From an uncultured Pantoea sp. (GTDB lineage Bacteria; Pseudomonadota; Gammaproteobacteria; Enterobacterales; Enterobacteriaceae): a DNA stretch of 64,000 nucleotides. Made by a program: the position numbers and the translations under genes. A model generated the notes under the pieces. The model was not told where the DNA came from, ran no database searches, and saw nothing but the letters and a program-made list of their open reading frames with translations. The stretch is from positions 1 to 64,000 of the forward strand of contig CAJYVD010000030.1 in the NCBI GenBank assembly GCA_913778495.1. The letters are read 5' to 3'. Every line of letters starts with the position of its first letter. The stretch's first letter is position 1. Below are positions 38,990 to 47,072 of the stretch, piece by piece.

Positions 38990-39969
38990 TCAAGCGCCAT
39001 TTGCCGTTAATGATCACGCTGCTGGTGTTTGCGGCGGGATATCTGTTCTGTTTAAGCCAGTTTCCGGGCTTCGCGTCTACGCGGGTTATTTGCAATATCC
39101 TGACCGATAATGCCTTTCTCGGTATCATCGCCGTGGGCATGACCTTCGTGATTTTGTCCGGCGGCATCGATCTCTCTGTGGGCGCGGTGATTGCTTTCAG
39201 CGGCGTGTTTCTGGCGCGCATCATCGGCGATTATCACGTTGATCCGCTGGTGGCCTTTGCGCTGGTGCTGGCAATGGGCGCGCTGTTTGGCGCCATGATG
39301 GGCTGGCTGATTGATGCGCTGAAAATTCCGGCGTTCATCATTACGCTAGCGGGCATGTTTTTTCTGCGCGGCTGTAGCTACCTGGTGTCGGAAAACTCTA
39401 TCCCCATCGATCATCCGCTCTACACCACGCTATCCAGTTTGGCCTGGAAAGTACCGGGCGGCGGGCGCCTGAGTTTACTGGCCGTGATTATGCTGGTGGT
39501 GGTGGTGGGCGGCATTCTGCTGGCGCACCGTACGCGCTTTGGCAATCAGGTGTATGCCATCGGCGGCAACCTGACCTCGGCGCAGTTGCTAGGGGTTTCA
39601 ACCCGCGCGACCACGATCAAAATCTATATGCTGTCTACCACGCTGGCGACGCTGGCGGGCATTGTTTTCTCAATTTATACCTCCGCGGGCTACGCCTTGG
39701 CTGGACTGGGCGTAGAGCTGGATGCGATTGCTTCGGTGGTGATTGGCGGCACGCTGCTGTCGGGCGGCGTCGGCACGGTACTGGGTACGCTCTTCGGCGT
39801 GCTGATTCAGGGACTGATCCAAACCTGGATCAACTTCGACGGCACCCTGAGCTCGTGGTGGACCAAGATTGCCATCGGCATCTTGCTGTTTGCGTTTATT
39901 GCGCTGCAGCGCATGCTCACTGTGATGTGGGACCGCCAGCAGAATGCGCCGGTCAAGCGCTTGACCTGA
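38986..39969 (+). CDS. yjfF: Galactofuranose ABC transporter, permease YjfF
   Basis: The second permease of the galactofuranose importer, 327 residues, with VGMTFVILSGGIDLSVGA near residue 50 and GGTLLSGGVGT near residue 265. Its ATG overlaps the ytfT stop codon (ATGA), so the two are translationally coupled. An earlier in-frame start lies inside ytfT and is not supported. A strong terminator follows. Confidence 0.94.
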   Translation: MIKRHLPLMITLLVFAAGYLFCLSQFPGFASTRVICNILTDNAFLGIIAVGMTFVILSGGIDLSVGAVIAFSGVFLARIIGDYHVDPLVAFALVLAMGALFGAMMGWLIDALKIPAFIITLAGMFFLRGCSYLVSENSIPIDHPLYTTLSSLAWKVPGGGRLSLLAVIMLVVVVGGILLAHRTRFGNQVYAIGGNLTSAQLLGVSTRATTIKIYMLSTTLATLAGIVFSIYTSAGYALAGLGVELDAIASVVIGGTLLSGGVGTVLGTLFGVLIQGLIQTWINFDGTLSSWWTKIAIGILLFAFIALQRMLTVMWDRQQNAPVKRLT

Positions 39970-39993
39970 CGCGCCCGCTGGGTGCTGGATAAC

Positions 39994-40022
39994 AGGCTAT
40001 CTCTTCGGAGATAGCCTTTTTT
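39994..40022 (+). terminator. Terminator of ytfQRT-yjfF
   Basis: AGGCTATCTC-TTCG-GAGATAGCCT is a ten-base-pair stem with a UUCG loop followed by a run of T residues, 25 bases past the yjfF stop. Confidence 0.92.
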
Positions 40023-40131
40023 CTGTGCGGGGCACCGGGTCACAATCCACCGCGCTGTCATTTTTTCTCCATCTGCGGCTGGCACGCTGCGATTGCAGAT
40101 CTTCATCTTTAAGCCAAACGCGAGGTGAATC

Positions 40132-40902
40132 ATGGCAACACGACGCACGCTGTTAAAAGGATCGCTCTTAACGCTGGGCATGGCGGCGCTGCGCGCTGCG
40201 GCGGCCGAGCACTTACCCCATGACGTGGGGCGTAAGTTTGACGCGGAAGGGGGAGTGCTGCCTTTTGCGGGGAATACCCTGATTTGTCACCTTCCCCAGC
40301 AGGGAGAGGAATCGCACCTCTTTGATGCGCTACTGGATGTTTACCGTGAACTGCCTCGGCAGGCTTGGGCGCGCTGCGTCACGGCGCTGCCGCCTTCCAG
40401 TTACCATATGACCATTTTTGGCGCTGCCGACGACCGCGATCGCCACTATCCGCTGTGGCCAGCCGGATTACCGCTCGACATGCCGATTGCGCAGTGCAGT
40501 GAGATACTGGCGCAGCGTCTGCGGCAATTTCGGCTGGATGAGGACGCCGCGCCCTATCGCATGCGCGTGAATCCTGCCGAGCCTGCCGCCACGGAAACGC
40601 CGCTGACGCTTCGCCTGCTCGCCGCAGATGCCGCGACGGAAACGCGGCTACGCCGCCTGCGCGATCGCCTCTCCGACGTCACAGGCATCCGTGCGCCCGA
40701 TCACGACCAGTACCAATTTCATATTACGTTGGGCTACCAAATTGCCCCGCTAACCGACGCGCAGGATCTCGCCTGGCGCCAGACGCTGGCACACTGGAAA
40801 ACGCAGATCATCCAACGTGTCCCCGTGTTCACGTTGGGCAATCCGGAGTTTTGCGTCATGAAAGACATGTTCGCGTTCAAGCGGCAGTTTTACCTGAGCT
40901 GA
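40132..40902 (+). CDS. Tat-exported DUF1868 (2H phosphoesterase-like) protein
   Basis: A 256-residue protein with a probable twin-arginine signal (RRTLLKG at residues 4-10, hydrophobic stretch, cleavage around AAA-E26). The body has the two H-x-T motifs of the 2H phosphoesterase fold, H92-M-T in SYHMTIFG and H197-I-T in FHITLGY, spaced as in cyclic-phosphodiesterase/ligT-like enzymes. I assign it to DUF1868 from memory of the family; the substrate is unknown. The GAGGT ribosome site is five bases before the ATG. It stands alone between the galactofuranose operon and an acyltransferase gene on the other strand. Confidence 0.75.
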   Translation: MATRRTLLKGSLLTLGMAALRAAAAEHLPHDVGRKFDAEGGVLPFAGNTLICHLPQQGEESHLFDALLDVYRELPRQAWARCVTALPPSSYHMTIFGAADDRDRHYPLWPAGLPLDMPIAQCSEILAQRLRQFRLDEDAAPYRMRVNPAEPAATETPLTLRLLAADAATETRLRRLRDRLSDVTGIRAPDHDQYQFHITLGYQIAPLTDAQDLAWRQTLAHWKTQIIQRVPVFTLGNPEFCVMKDMFAFKRQFYLS

Positions 40903-40916
40903 GCCGAGGGGACAGG

Positions 40917-41915
40917 TCAAGGCTGTGGACTTGAACGATCGGCGAGCGGACTATCAGCCGTTGTGGGCGCGACCGCCTTGGCTTTGTTCTGGGCATAAAG
41001 ATTTTCATGGCCAGCCGGGCGTGTTTTAAAGCGGCGGTGCAGCCACATATACTGCTCAGGAGCTTGCATGATCGCGTGCTCAATCGCCTGGTTCATGCGT
41101 GTCGCCACCGTCTCCTTGTCTGCGCCCTGCAGGCTCTGGCTAATGTCCTCAAGAATCAGCAATTCATAGCCGCTGCCGTCCGCTTTGCGCCGGGGCACGA
41201 AAGGGATGACGGCGGGATTAGCGCTTTTCACCAGCATGTAGCTACCGGCGGTCGTTGCCGCGTCAGGCACGGCAAAAAAGGGGACAAACACGCTGTTGGT
41301 TTTGCCGTAATCGTGATCGGGGGCATACCACAGAATCTCATTTTGCTTGAGCGCGCGGATCATCCCTTTGAGATCAAAGCGATCCAGCATGGTTTTGTTG
41401 GCGCGCAGACGGCCGCGCGTCTGCAGCCAGTCAAGCAGCGCATTGTTATTCGGGCGGTAAACGCCGATGCCCGGGTTCAGCATGCCGAACATGCGCGCAC
41501 CCATTTCGAGCGTCAGGAAATGCATGCCGACTAGCACCACGCCGCGTCCGTGTTCGCGCGCGCGCGCCATGTGCTCATAGCCGGTCACGCTAAAGCACTG
41601 ACGCACGCGCCATGTTGGCCAAAACCACGCCATGCCGGTTTCAAGTACGCCCATCCCGACCGATTCAAAATTACGCCGCAGCAGCGCCTCGCGCGCCTCC
41701 GCGCGCATGTCGGGGAAGCACAGGGCCAGATTACGGCGGGCAATCTCCACGCGACGCGGCAGCAGGCGCATCGCCAGTTTGCCTAGCTGGCGTCCGAATG
41801 CGACCAGCACCGGATAGGGCAGTTGCACCACCAGCCAGAGCACCGCGATACCAAGCCAGCTCAGCCAGTAGCGAGGATGTAAAAACGTGCGTGAGAATTG
41901 CGGTAATGTTGTCAT
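40917..41915 (-). CDS. Lipid A late acyltransferase, LpxL/LpxP type
   Basis: Transfers a fatty acid from acyl-ACP to Kdo2-lipid IVA at the inner membrane. The 332-residue protein closely follows E. coli Lpx[12 protein letters not shown] at the N-terminus (membrane anchor), the catalytic HX4E motif H132-E137 in [19 protein letters not shown], and [14 protein letters not shown] near the C-terminus. It has about 25 extra C-terminal residues rich in alanine, proline and serine. I cannot tell lauroyl (LpxL) from palmitoleoyl (LpxP) specificity, nor whether another copy exists elsewhere. It ends convergently with the DUF1868 gene, 14 bases apart. Confidence 0.88.
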   Translation of the reverse strand: MTTLPQFSRTFLHPRYWLSWLGIAVLWLVVQLPYPVLVAFGRQLGKLAMRLLPRRVEIARRNLALCFPDMRAEAREALLRRNFESVGMGVLETGMAWFWPTWRVRQCFSVTGYEHMARAREHGRGVVLVGMHFLTLEMGARMFGMLNPGIGVYRPNNNALLDWLQTRGRLRANKTMLDRFDLKGMIRALKQNEILWYAPDHDYGKTNSVFVPFFAVPDAATTAGSYMLVKSANPAVIPFVPRRKADGSGYELLILEDISQSLQGADKETVATRMNQAIEHAIMQAPEQYMWLHRRFKTRPAGHENLYAQNKAKAVAPTTADSPLADRSSPQP

Positions 41916-42104
41916 GGGAAAACGATCCTTTTACTCTTCTTCTTTTTACTTGCCGTTAACACGGAACTCTCTTATTGACCTATAAGTTCTAGTTCACGGC
42001 GGCAAAGTGTAAAGCGCGCAGGCGAGCAAATTTTTGTCGGTTATGGCGATGTCGCGTGCGCTGCGCGGAGGAGATTCAACGGTTTTGGGGAGAACGACAC
42101 CGGC

Positions 42105-42866
42105 ATGACGCACCAGCGTGATTTTGATTTTTCACTTCGTCCTATCATTCCGTATGCGCATGACTATCAGCACGGCGACAGCGAAGCGTGGCACATGCAC
42201 CACTGCGCACAGTTGATTCACACGTTAAGCGGCGTGATTCGCGTTGATGTGCGCGAAGGATGCTGGGTGGTGCCGCCGTCGCGCGGGGTGTGGATCCCGG
42301 CCAATACGCCGCACGCGTTGCATATCACCGGCGCGGTGCAGGCCCGCGTGCTGTTTATCGATCCGCTGGCGCGCGCCGATTTGCCCGCTACCTGCCAGGT
42401 GGTAAGCGTGAGCGGACTGCTGCGCGAACTGATCCTCAGTGCGCTGCTGCTCTCCGCTGACGACTGCTCAGGCAGCCGGGATACGCGAATTTATGGCTTA
42501 ATGCTGGATGAAATACGCCTGATGGATACGCTGCCTTTTCATCTGCCAGAGCCGACCAGTGACCGCCTGAAGCGGCTGAGTGAGGCGGTGCGCGCGGCAC
42601 CGCATCAGGCATGGTCCATTGCTGACGCCGCCGCTGCGATAGGTGCCAGCGGCCGTACGCTGAACCGCCATTTTTATCAACAGACCGGGATGCACTTCAG
42701 CGAATGGGTGCGGCGCGCGCGCTTGCTGCATGCCCTGACGCGTTTGGCGCAGGGCGAGCCGATTACGCGCGTGGCGCTGGATCTCGGCTATGCCACACCC
42801 GGCGCGTTTAGCGTGATGTTTCGCCGGGTGATGGGCGTTACGCCAAGCGACTACTTTCGTCGCTGA
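42105..42866 (+). CDS. AraC-family regulator with N-terminal cupin domain
   Basis: A 253-residue regulator. The N-terminal cupin (WHMHHCAQLIHTLSGVIRV, residues 30-48; VWIPANTPHAL) is the sensing part, and the C-terminal third has two helix-turn-helix motifs (SIADAAAAIGASGRTLNRHF and ITRVALDLGYATPGAFSVMF). It resembles the NimR type, which in E. coli controls a neighbouring transporter, but no such transporter is adjacent here. Its 3' end overlaps the convergent isopropylmalate synthase gene by 29 bases. Confidence 0.85.
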   Translation: MTHQRDFDFSLRPIIPYAHDYQHGDSEAWHMHHCAQLIHTLSGVIRVDVREGCWVVPPSRGVWIPANTPHALHITGAVQARVLFIDPLARADLPATCQVVSVSGLLRELILSALLLSADDCSGSRDTRIYGLMLDEIRLMDTLPFHLPEPTSDRLKRLSEAVRAAPHQAWSIADAAAAIGASGRTLNRHFYQQTGMHFSEWVRRARLLHALTRLAQGEPITRVALDLGYATPGAFSVMFRRVMGVTPSDYFRR

Positions 42867-44526
42867 GCAGGTTGCCTAGCGCATTCAGCAGCGCCTGCAG
42901 CGAGGCGCGCGTAATGTCGCTGTCAATGCTGACCCCCCAAGCGGAATGACCGCCGCGGCGCTGGCAGCAAAGATAGGCGACGGAGCGACTGTCGCTGCGC
43001 TTTCCCAACGTGTGCTCTTCGTAGCAGACAATCTCCACGTCAATGTTGAAATGGCGGCAAAGGGCGGTGACGGCCGCAGAGAGCACGCCAGCGCCTTCGC
43101 CTTGCAGGCGCAGCCGTTTTGCTGCGTGCTGTACTTCGGCGGTCAGCGTGGTGCGCTGGGCGGGCTGACCATGGCTGGCGTAATCGATCAATTGCAGCGG
43201 CGGGGCGTCAATCAGCCCGTAGGCCTGACGAAACAGCGTCCAGACCGCCTCCTGCGATATTTCTCGTTCATCACGCTCTGCCTCACGCTGCACGCGCAGG
43301 CTAAAATCCTGCTGCAGTGGGCGCGGCAGGTGCAGGTTGTGGTTTTGTTCGAGATACCACGCCGCACCGCTCTTACCTGACTGGCTATTCACACGGATCA
43401 CCGCGGCGTAGCTGCAACCAATATCGGCGGGATCCAATGGCAAATAAGGCACGTGCCACGGTCCTTCGCAATCGCGCTGACGGGCCGCGAAGCCTTTTTT
43501 AATCGCATCCTGATGCGAGCCTGAAAAGGCGGTAAAGACCAGTTCGCCCGCATAAGGATGGCGCGGCGCAACCGGCAGCTGATTACAGGCTTCCACCACA
43601 TCAATCACCTGCTTCATTTGGCTGAAGTCGAGGCCCGGTGCGATGCCTTGGGTATAAAAATTTAGCGCCAGGGTGATGAGATCGGCATTCCCCGTACGCT
43701 CGCCGTTACCAAACAGGCAGCCTTCTACGCGCTCTGCGCCCGCCAACAGCGCGAGCTCGGCGCTGGCAACGCCCGTGCCGCGATCGTTATGCGTATGCAC
43801 GCTAATGCACACCTGCTCACGGCGTGAAAAGTGGCGACAAAAATGTTCAATCTGATCGGCGTACACGTTGGGCGTGCTGACCTCGACCGTGGCCGGCAGG
43901 TTGATAATCATCGGGCGTTCGGCGCTCGGTTCCCACGCGTCGGCGACCGCTTCACAAATTTGCAGCGCAAAATCTGGCTCGGTAAAGCAAAAGGTTTCGG
44001 GGGAGTATTGAAACGTCCAGTGCGTTTCTGGCGCGGCGGCACAGCGCTGCCGAATCTGTCGCGCCGCTGTCACCGCAAGCTGCACGATCTCCTCACGCGT
44101 CTGACGGAATACCACTTCGCGAAACAGCGGCGCCGTGGCGTTGTAGAGATGCACGGTTGCTTTACGCGCGCCGAGCAGTGAGGCGAAGGTGCGGTCAATC
44201 AAATCGCTGCGCGCCTGCGTCAACACCTGGAGCGTAACGTCGGCGGGCACCCGATCCTCTTCAATCAAGGTGCGCACAAAATCAAATTCGGTCTGCGAGG
44301 CGGCAGGAAAAGCGACCTCAATTTCCGTAAAGCCACAGCGCAACAGCAGCGCCCAAAACGTCAGCTTTTTCGCTTTATCCATGGGCTCCGCCAGCGCCTG
44401 GTTGCCGTCGCGTAAATCGGTGGAAAGCCAGCGGGGCGCGCGGGTCAGGGTGGCGCTCGGCCACTGCCTGTCTGGTAACATCACCGGCGGATGGGGCTGA
44501 TATTTGCGTGAGGGGATCGTTAACAT
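42838..44526 (-). CDS. Type-II 2-isopropylmalate synthase (LeuA paralogue)
   Basis: A 562-residue member of the long (type II) alpha-isopropylmalate synthases found in actinobacteria and pseudomonads, not the 523-residue enterobacterial LeuA. It condenses acetyl-CoA with 2-ketoisovalerate in leucine synthesis if it keeps family activity. The motifs WLSTDLRDGNQAL (residues 33-45), metal-binding VHTHNDRGTG, FGNGERTGNADL and a C-terminal regulatory domain with DVEIVCYEEHTLG are present. The ATG at 44526 has an AAGGAG ribosome site eight bases upstream; 62 more in-frame codons upstream run through the promoter region and are rejected. It diverges from zinT across a Zur-like box, suggesting expression in zinc starvation. 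Confidence 0.85.
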   Translation of the reverse strand: MLTIPSRKYQPHPPVMLPDRQWPSATLTRAPRWLSTDLRDGNQALAEPMDKAKKLTFWALLLRCGFTEIEVAFPAASQTEFDFVRTLIEEDRVPADVTLQVLTQARSDLIDRTFASLLGARKATVHLYNATAPLFREVVFRQTREEIVQLAVTAARQIRQRCAAAPETHWTFQYSPETFCFTEPDFALQICEAVADAWEPSAERPMIINLPATVEVSTPNVYADQIEHFCRHFSRREQVCISVHTHNDRGTGVASAELALLAGAERVEGCLFGNGERTGNADLITLALNFYTQGIAPGLDFSQMKQVIDVVEACNQLPVAPRHPYAGELVFTAFSGSHQDAIKKGFAARQRDCEGPWHVPYLPLDPADIGCSYAAVIRVNSQSGKSGAAWYLEQNHNLHLPRPLQQDFSLRVQREAERDEREISQEAVWTLFRQAYGLIDAPPLQLIDYASHGQPAQRTTLTAEVQHAAKRLRLQGEGAGVLSAAVTALCRHFNIDVEIVCYEEHTLGKRSDSRSVAYLCCQRRGGHSAWGVSIDSDITRASLQALLNALGNLLSDESSRLA

Positions 44527-44674
44527 CGCATAGCTCCTTATGAGTATCAGCGTCCAGTTTGCGTGCTGGCGCGGCGAAAAACGCACCAGCAACTGACAAT
44601 CGCCTATCAAAAAGTGACATTTCTCGCTTTTCGGCCTGCTGCATGCGCGGCAATCAAGCGCGGGGAAGAAAACG

Positions 44675-44711
44675 TTCACATGCTCTTTTGTTATGTTATA
44701 TTGTAACAACA
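44675..44711 (+). promoter_or_regulatory. zinT promoter with Zur box
   Basis: TGTTATATTGTAACA (44694-44708) matches the Zur core TGTTATA-N-TATAACA with one mismatch. It covers the -10 element TATATT (44697-44702), which lies 16 bases after TTCACA (44675-44680). Zur bound with zinc would block this promoter. The box is 27-41 bases before zinT and about 170 bases before the divergent isopropylmalate synthase gene. Confidence 0.75.
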
Positions 44712-44734
44712 AAAAACAGAGAGGATTGACACGA

Positions 44735-45376
44735 ATGAGATTGCAGTTCGGTAGCGTACTTCTGGGATTGTTGGTGAGCCACGCGGTTTTCGCGCATGGC
44801 GATCATGCGCACGGCGCGCCGCTCAGCGAGAAGGAAAGACAGGCGGCAAAAGGGGTGTTTAGCGACAGCGATGTGCAGGATCGTCCGCTGAGCGATTGGG
44901 ACGGCGTCTGGCAGTCGATTTATCCTTATGCCCAGGACGGCACGCTCGATCCGGTGTTTCGTCAAAAAGCCGAGGCGGATAAAAGCACGACGTTTAGCGC
45001 GGTAAAAAACTATTACTTAACTGGCTATGCCAGCGCGATCACGGAAATTGGCATTGAAAACGGCGTGATGGAATTTACTGAAAACGGCGTAACCCACGCG
45101 TGTCGCTACGTGTATCAGGGCCATAAAATTCTTCATTACGTTTCGGGCAAAAAAGGGGTGCGCTACCTGTTTGCCTGCAGCGATCAAACCAGCGCCGCGC
45201 CAAAATTTGTGCAGTTTAGCGATCACATCATCGGTCCGAGGAAGTCCGGTCATTTTCATATTTTCACCGGCAACGTTTCGCAGGACGCGCTGTTTAGCCA
45301 ATTGGAAAACTGGCCTACCTTTTTCCCGTATCAGCTGAGTAAAGAAGCGATTGTGGACGATCTGCTGCACCACTGA
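44735..45376 (+). CDS. zinT: Periplasmic zinc/cadmium-binding protein ZinT (YodA)
   Basis: A 213-residue zinc chaperone that hands zinc to the ZnuABC importer under scarcity. The signal peptide ends at VFA-H21; the mature N-terminus HGDHAHG is a histidine-rich metal-binding segment, and the conserved metal-site histidines near the C-terminus are in SGHFHIFTG. The ATG is preceded by GAGAGGA. A frame 14 codons longer starts inside the Zur box and is rejected. It is regulated by the overlapping Zur box and followed by the hairpin at 45386-45408. Confidence 0.95.
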   Translation: MRLQFGSVLLGLLVSHAVFAHGDHAHGAPLSEKERQAAKGVFSDSDVQDRPLSDWDGVWQSIYPYAQDGTLDPVFRQKAEADKSTTFSAVKNYYLTGYASAITEIGIENGVMEFTENGVTHACRYVYQGHKILHYVSGKKGVRYLFACSDQTSAAPKFVQFSDHIIGPRKSGHFHIFTGNVSQDALFSQLENWPTFFPYQLSKEAIVDDLLHH

Positions 45377-45385
45377 TTAGCGTTT

Positions 45386-45408
45386 ACCGCCTCTGACACA
45401 GAGGCGGT
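45386..45408 (+). terminator. Hairpin after zinT
   Basis: ACCGCCTCT and AGAGGCGGT form a nine-base-pair stem with a five-base loop nine bases past the zinT stop. The following TGAAAG is not a U-run, so termination strength is uncertain. Confidence 0.5.
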
Positions 45409-45468
45409 TGAAAGGGCCTTTACGCCGTGCGCGCAAGACGTGAGTTGGACAAAACCGCACGGATTACA

Positions 45469-45498
45469 CATTTACAAATTTAAATGCATAAATATAAT
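45469..45498 (+). promoter_or_regulatory. Promoter and operator of the second OYE gene
   Basis: TTTACA (45471-45476), a 16-base spacer and a perfect TATAAT (45493-45498) form a good promoter about 32 bases before the ATG. The inverted repeat CATTTA-CAAATT-TAAATG (45469-45486) overlaps the -35 element and is a candidate operator for the ArsR-type regulator encoded downstream. Confidence 0.55.
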
Positions 45499-45529
45499 GC
45501 GCGGACATTTTCAATAAAGGAACAGGACT

Positions 45530-46648
45530 ATGTCGTCGCTTTTTTCTCCCCTGACGCTCGGTGGGCTGACGTTGCGCCACCGCATCGCGCTACCGCCGCT
45601 GACCCGCTGCCGCAGTGAACAGCCGGGCAATATTCCGGGTGACATGATGGTGGATTACTATCGCCAACGCGCCAGCGCCGGTCTGATGATCACCGAAGGC
45701 ACGCAAATTGAACCGCGCGGTCAGGGCTATGCCTGGACGCCGGGCATTCACACGCCCGCGCAGGTGGCGGGCTGGAAAAAGGTGACCGACGCGGTTCACG
45801 CCGAGGGCGGGACGATCTTTTGCCAACTGTGGCACGTCGGCCGCGTGTCGCATACCGCTTTGCAGCCAGGGCAACAGGCGCCGATTGCGCCATCAGCGAT
45901 ACCGGCCACCGGCGTGCGCGTGTTCGTTGAAACCGCGCCTGGCGCGGGGGAGCTTACGCCACCCAGCGCGCCACGCGCCATGACCACCGCCGAGGTGAAA
46001 GCCGTGGTGGCGCTTTACCGCACGGCCGCAGAGAACGCGAAAGCCGCAGGCTTTGATGGTGTTGAACTGCACGCGGCCAACGGCTATTTGATCAACCAGT
46101 TTATTTCCGAGCACACCAATTTCCGCGACGATGAATATGGCGGCTCGCTGGAGAATCGCCTGCGGTTCTTGCGCGAGGTCACGGAAGCGGTAAGCAGCGT
46201 GTTCGGCAGTGCGCGCGTCGGCGTGCGTCTTGCGCCGCTGTTTTCGAGCACCGATGAAACGCGGGTGTATTTGGGGCTGGTGGAGAGCGATCCGCACGCC
46301 ACCTACATTCAGGCTGCCGCGATGTTGGATGCGCTTAACATCGGCTATTTATCGATTGCAGAAGCAGACTGGGACAACAGCCCCGATTTGCCAGAGAGCT
46401 TCCGGCGCGCGCTGCGCAAAGCCTTCCGCGCGCCCATTATGTATTCCGGGCGCTATACCCAGGCCAAGGCGCAAGCCATGCTGGAAAACGGGTGGGGCGA
46501 TCTGTTTGGCTTCGGGCGTCCCTTTATCGCTAACCCCGACTTGCCGGCGCGTTTGAAAGGGGGCTATCCGCTCAATCCGGTAGACAGTGGCGCTTTGTAT
46601 GGCGGTACCCGAAAAGGCTATACTGATTATCCTTTTTATTCTGTCTAA
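45530..46648 (+). CDS. Old Yellow Enzyme family oxidoreductase
   Basis: A 372-residue FMN-dependent ene-reductase related to NemA but of a separate subgroup. The active-site pair is H-N (LHAANGYLINQFI near residue 186) where NemA has H-H, and the FMN-binding GFGRPFIANPDLPARL is near residue 330. The start has a GGA ribosome site. It is followed after 14 bases by a small ArsR-type regulator, so the two probably form an operon that responds to an electrophile or oxidant. The natural substrate is unknown. Confidence 0.9.
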   Translation: MSSLFSPLTLGGLTLRHRIALPPLTRCRSEQPGNIPGDMMVDYYRQRASAGLMITEGTQIEPRGQGYAWTPGIHTPAQVAGWKKVTDAVHAEGGTIFCQLWHVGRVSHTALQPGQQAPIAPSAIPATGVRVFVETAPGAGELTPPSAPRAMTTAEVKAVVALYRTAAENAKAAGFDGVELHAANGYLINQFISEHTNFRDDEYGGSLENRLRFLREVTEAVSSVFGSARVGVRLAPLFSSTDETRVYLGLVESDPHATYIQAAAMLDALNIGYLSIAEADWDNSPDLPESFRRALRKAFRAPIMYSGRYTQAKAQAMLENGWGDLFGFGRPFIANPDLPARLKGGYPLNPVDSGALYGGTRKGYTDYPFYSV

Positions 46649-46662
46649 GGTATGGAGACAGC

Positions 46663-46977
46663 ATGTCACCCGAAAATGCCATTAAACTGCTGGCCAACCC
46701 CACGCGGGTGGCGGTACTGAAATGGCTGAAGTGTCCGGACGAAGCGTTTGCAGAGTATACGCAACTTTTTCCCTTCGACCAGTATGGCGTGTGTGCCAGT
46801 CTCATTCAGGACAAGGCGGGCTTATCGCAGCCCGCCACCTCGCTTTGCCTCAAATCCCTGCACGACGCGGGCCTGCTTGAAGCCAGTAAAATTGGCAAAT
46901 GGACCTACTATCGCCGGCGCGAAGCGGCGGTACGCGACATGATTCAGGCGCTGAGCCAATCGCTCCACGCGCTGTGA
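46663..46977 (+). CDS. ArsR-family winged-helix regulator
   Basis: A 104-residue regulator starting MSPENAIKLLANPTRVAVLKWL, the classical ArsR N-terminus, with the recognition helix in LSQPATSLCLKSLHDAGLLE at residues 54-73 and a wing WTYYRRRE. Three cysteines are present (KCPDE, GVCAS, SLCLK), two near the DNA-binding helices; they could sense thiol-reactive compounds. It lies immediately downstream of an OYE gene, and the inverted repeat before that gene may be its operator. Confidence 0.85.
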   Translation: MSPENAIKLLANPTRVAVLKWLKCPDEAFAEYTQLFPFDQYGVCASLIQDKAGLSQPATSLCLKSLHDAGLLEASKIGKWTYYRRREAAVRDMIQALSQSLHAL

Positions 46978-47072
46978 CGCAACGCGTGCCGGGGTGACTG
47001 CGTCCATTCGGCCGGCGCAACGGTCAGGCTAAAAGCGTCTGCGCTCACCGTCACGCTGCGAACGGCGTCACA

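Noticed and set aside
44527-44712. N-terminal extension of the isopropylmalate synthase or a leucine leader peptide
   Set aside because: The extension reads through the Zur box region without homology, and no run of leucine codons or attenuator hairpins is visible.
45530-46648. Assigning this gene as nemA
   Set aside because: The orthologue of nemA lies at 12720-13817 in its conserved context; this gene has an H-N active-site pair and a different neighbour.
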